Assembly (NCBI GenBank): GCA_023442775.1
Contig: JAEZXH010000008.1
Coordinates: 26,809 to 90,808 of the forward strand
DNA: 64,000 nt
Source of the DNA: Bacillota bacterium
GTDB taxonomy: Bacteria; Bacillota; Clostridia; Tissierellales; Peptoniphilaceae
Direction of reading: 5' to 3'
Position 1 is the stretch's first letter, and every line of letters starts with the position of its first letter. The translations under genes and the position numbers were made by a program. The notes beneath the pieces were generated by a model. That model was given only the letters and a program-made list of their open reading frames with translations. It was not told where the DNA came from and made no database searches. Below, piece by piece: positions 61,215 to 64,000 of this stretch.

Positions 61215-61254
61215 AAAAACGGGGTTGCGCATATTGCGACAAACCCCGTTTTTA
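61215..61254 (+). terminator. Terminator of the rnf operon
   Basis: AAAAACGGGGTT and AAACCCCGTTTTT pair over 12 bp around a 14-nt loop, with T-run. Confidence 0.9.
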
Positions 61255-61263
61255 TGTTATATT
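61234..61263 (+). promoter_or_regulatory. Possible promoter of the large secreted-protein gene
   Basis: TTGCGA (61234-61239) in the loop of the rnf terminator, 18-nt spacer, TATATT (61258-61263). About 75 nt of leader follows. Confidence 0.4.
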
Positions 61264-61344
61264 CTAGGTTACAGCAATCCTGGGGGACATTTCACCTCCT
61301 CTAGAAGAAGGAAAGAAGGAACTGTGAAAAAAGGAGGATGCAAG

Positions 61345-64000
61345 TGAAAAGATTCACCTATTTCTTCCTCGTCTTCGCACTCTTATTGACGAGTGTGACA
61401 CCTGCCTTTGCAGCAGAGACGACGGGAGCGAGGGTGCGTCGACCGCGATCCATTCGCCCCGCAGAAGAGAATGAAAAGGTTGCAACCTTTGCGTTCTATA
61501 AAAGCAAAGAGGCCATGGACACCGCGAAAGGACGCTACGAGCAAGGACAGGGGATTTCAGAAGAGGGACTCGTATCAAAACAGAACCTCGACGAGACCCG
61601 CTATCCAGCGAATGTGCTCTATGAACCACCCTTTGATGAGTACGCCTTGACCCATTTTCTGGGATGGCATTACATGGATGGCAGCACAGAGAAACGTGTC
61701 AACTTCGGGACGCCGATTGGAACAATCGAAAAGAAGGTCTATTTTGCGTACCCCAAATACGAAGACTCACGGCACGTGACTTTGGTCTACGGCGGTGTCG
61801 TCGTCGGCTCTGTACCCATGAACGACGATGGTACCGTGGATAGTGCAAGGGCGATGCGCATTGCAGGGTCCACGAAATCCCTACAAAACAAGGCCATTCG
61901 TGGTTGGGCAACTGCACAAGAGAAGACCTATGAAGATGCAGTGGAGCATCAAACCATTGTCCATCTCAAGGGAGAAGACCGGGGAGAAACCCCAACGAAG
62001 TTTGAGATTAACGAAACCCTCTACCCCATCGTCGCCGATATCTATCCGGTGCGCTTTTACATGGGAGAATTTCCCGGAAACGTGGGGATCAACCTTCCTC
62101 TTGCAGGAGCCGAGGAAGTAGAAGGCACCTTATATACGACGGTTCCCGTCCCGACAAAGGGAGGAACTTTTACCCCAGGAACTGCCCAAAATGGATGGAA
62201 GAATTCTTTCACCGGGGGAACGGATTATACGACCTGGGGACAATCTTCTGAGAACAAGACGGGATACCTTTTAAAGGGATGGTACACCCTCGAGAAGAAT
62301 CCCTCTGGGGGAGAGAAAATCCGCGTCGAGTTGGTAGAGAAAGATGGAATCTTCTATAGAAAGAGTAAAGACGGAAGTGCCACAGAGCCCTACAAGATTC
62401 ATGGATTTACAAACTTCTACGCAGACCTTGAGGGGGTGGAGACAACCTATCGGGTCATTTTCATGCGGGAAAAACGCCCAGCGGATAATTACCGCAGCGA
62501 CAAGGGACCTGAAGGGGCGCACTATACCTACTATGGAGACCCCACGGTCTATTCCGAGAAACAATACGAATACTTTACGGCCTATGAAACGAAGGATCAT
62601 AGGGATCAGGAAGAGATCAACAAGATCTTAACGGGAAAGGTCGGCTCTTGGCTTGAAATCTCTGAGGTAAAGACCTCCGATGGGAAAAAGACCTTTGTAC
62701 AACCAAACCCCGAAGGGAAGAATGCCTTCCCAAGTTGGGAGAGTTTTGGGGGCGCTCTTTTTAACACAGAAGATGATTACCTCGGATACCACTACAATTG
62801 GGAAAAAACGAAGACCAAATTGCAGGAGTACGTCCAGAAGAAGGAAGACTTTGCACGTCTGAATGAAAAAGGTACGGGGAGCATGATCATCTACCTCGAT
62901 CGGGACGATGTGGAGATGCACTTCTATACCCCAAGGGGAGAGGGCTATTCCATTTATAAGGGATATGTCTACGGTCAGGATTCCGGGACGAGCTTCATGA
63001 AGATCAACGAGGATTTGGTCCGTCGTTATGCAAGGGAAGCGAAGGAATCGGGAGAAGGGATCACGGCATTGGAGTTCAATGTTCCAAGTTCCAATATCCT
63101 TGCAACGAACGGGTCCAATGCCCAGTTGATTCCCACCACCTTAGAGCGAGATATCAAAACGAAAAATCATAGAAATTTCTGGAAACCAGGGACAGATCTC
63201 TCCGCCTTACACGCAGTCAATCCTGAGGTGCCAGCAAGAAATGACCATGCCTGGATCCAAGGAATGGTTTATTCTCCGAATCCTAGCAGCGACCCAGGAA
63301 GGGTCTATGCCTTTATGCCCCTTGAATGGAAGGGAGAGATCCCCTCGGGATACGGAGACATTCTCCCATTTCATAAAGCGCTGGAAGCTGAAGTGGGACC
63401 CATTGACGAATTCTTTGTACGGGCCACTTACCCAGAGAAAAAGGCACAGACCATTCTCGACAAGTATGCCATCTACTTAGGGGAGACGCCCTATGCCTTC
63501 ATGACCCAAGTCTCATTAAGAGCGTCAACTGGCCTTTCTGCGGAAGAGTTGAAGCCCTTCCCTGGATTTACCATCATGGAACGCTCCCAGGGTAATCGAG
63601 TGTTACAGTTGAGCCAAACCCATTCCATGCCCAATAGGTTCCCAAGACTATCGACAGTGATCTGGGACATTGTCAACAACGAGGTGGATAAGGATCTATG
63701 GAAGCCTTGGATTCGTGTCTTCCCCCATTATCTCGACGAAGAAGAGAAGACAATACTAGACAACTTCTGGGATGATCAGGAACAGCTCTATGCACGCTGG
63801 CTCGATGTCCACAACGAAAAATCCTGGGTCAGAACTAATGTTTCGGGAGGGGGACAGGTCGAGGAGTTTCGGAAAGCGAACCTCGAGGAATTTTTACGTG
63901 GCCTCAATAAATCGTCTTCTCCAGGAGAGACGGATGATCGAGACCGGCCCTTTACCGGAACTTATTTTGAGCTCTGGAAGGAAGAACCAATTCCTGTAGA
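61345..64000 (+). CDS. Large secreted protein with InlB/Flg_new-like repeat, unknown function (cut by window edge)
   Basis: The frame is open from GTG 61345 to the right edge (885 codons, no stop), so the protein is at least 885 aa. AAGGAGG lies 7 nt before the start. Residues 1-23 are a signal peptide (FFLVFALLLTSVTPAFA, cut after AFA). Around residues 270-330 a segment with GGTFTPGTA, TGYLLKGWYT and YRVIFMREKR resembles Listeria-Bacteroides (Flg_new/InlB B) repeats found in adhesins. The remainder is rich in Tyr, Trp, Asp and Lys and matches no family I know. No sorting signal can be seen because the end is missing. A surface or adhesin role is inference. Confidence 0.85.

Overview
The window looks like a moderately GC-rich chromosome segment of an anaerobic, amino-acid/peptide-fermenting Firmicute, perhaps a Peptoniphilaceae/Tissierellia-type coccus. 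The evidence is a thl-crt-hbd butanoyl-CoA block, an Rnf complex in the order C-D-G-E-A-B, an ATP synthase whose c subunit carries the Na+ site, FabK-type enoyl reductase, strong AGGAGG ribosome binding sites, GTG/TTG starts and many 4-nt ATGA/GTGA gene overlaps. The taxonomic guess is inference; no rRNA is present.

Layout, left to right: the start of fabK (minus, cut by the edge); two tandem M20 amidohydrolases (minus); a J-domain chaperone plus clpB under a promoter with a CtsR-like box; a small membrane protein; thl-crt-hbd followed by a possible 35-aa hydrophobic microprotein; the complete atp operon (atpZ-like, I, B, E, F, H, A, G, D, C); an orphan 94-aa gene; murA; a seven-gene operon of C26 peptidase, M20 peptidase and oligopeptide ABC transporter; a Mn/Zn/Fe-type ABC transporter with a permease fused to a winged-helix-like domain and a separate MntR/DtxR-type repressor; an orphan lipoprotein; tRNA-Thr(CGU).

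Immediately after that tRNA lies an AT-rich island (about 31.74-34.35 kb) with a C5-cytosine methyltransferase carrying an N-terminal ribbon-helix-helix-like segment and an EcoRII-like restriction endonuclease. Ordinary chromosome resumes with azlCD (minus), RDD protein and sppA (minus), a MocR-led plus-strand operon (MocR, DUF5711-like, MscS, DUF951, CorC/HlyC), an NCS2 purine permease (minus), three tandem divergent M20 paralogues, and a BceRS-BceAB peptide-antibiotic resistance module (minus) with a candidate BceR box inside the end of the kinase gene. Then come tRNA-Pro(GGG) (minus), a MoxR/VWA pair, convergent DUF438-hemerythrin-PAS gene, a cupin, the rnf operon, and the first 2.66 kb of a large secreted protein with an InlB/Flg_new-like repeat, open at the window edge.

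Functionally, the picture is peptide import and hydrolysis (six M20 peptidases, Opp transporter), reduction of acetyl-CoA units toward butanoyl-CoA, and energy conservation by Rnf coupled to a probable Na+-driven ATP synthase. The most unusual items are the permease/winged-helix fusion, the RHH-methyltransferase fusion in the restriction island, the M20 trio with a changed active-site motif, the MoxR with an atypical P-loop, and the hydrophobic microprotein in frame with hbd. No CRISPR array, IS element, rRNA or phage genes were seen, and no gene-free stretch exceeds 300 bases.
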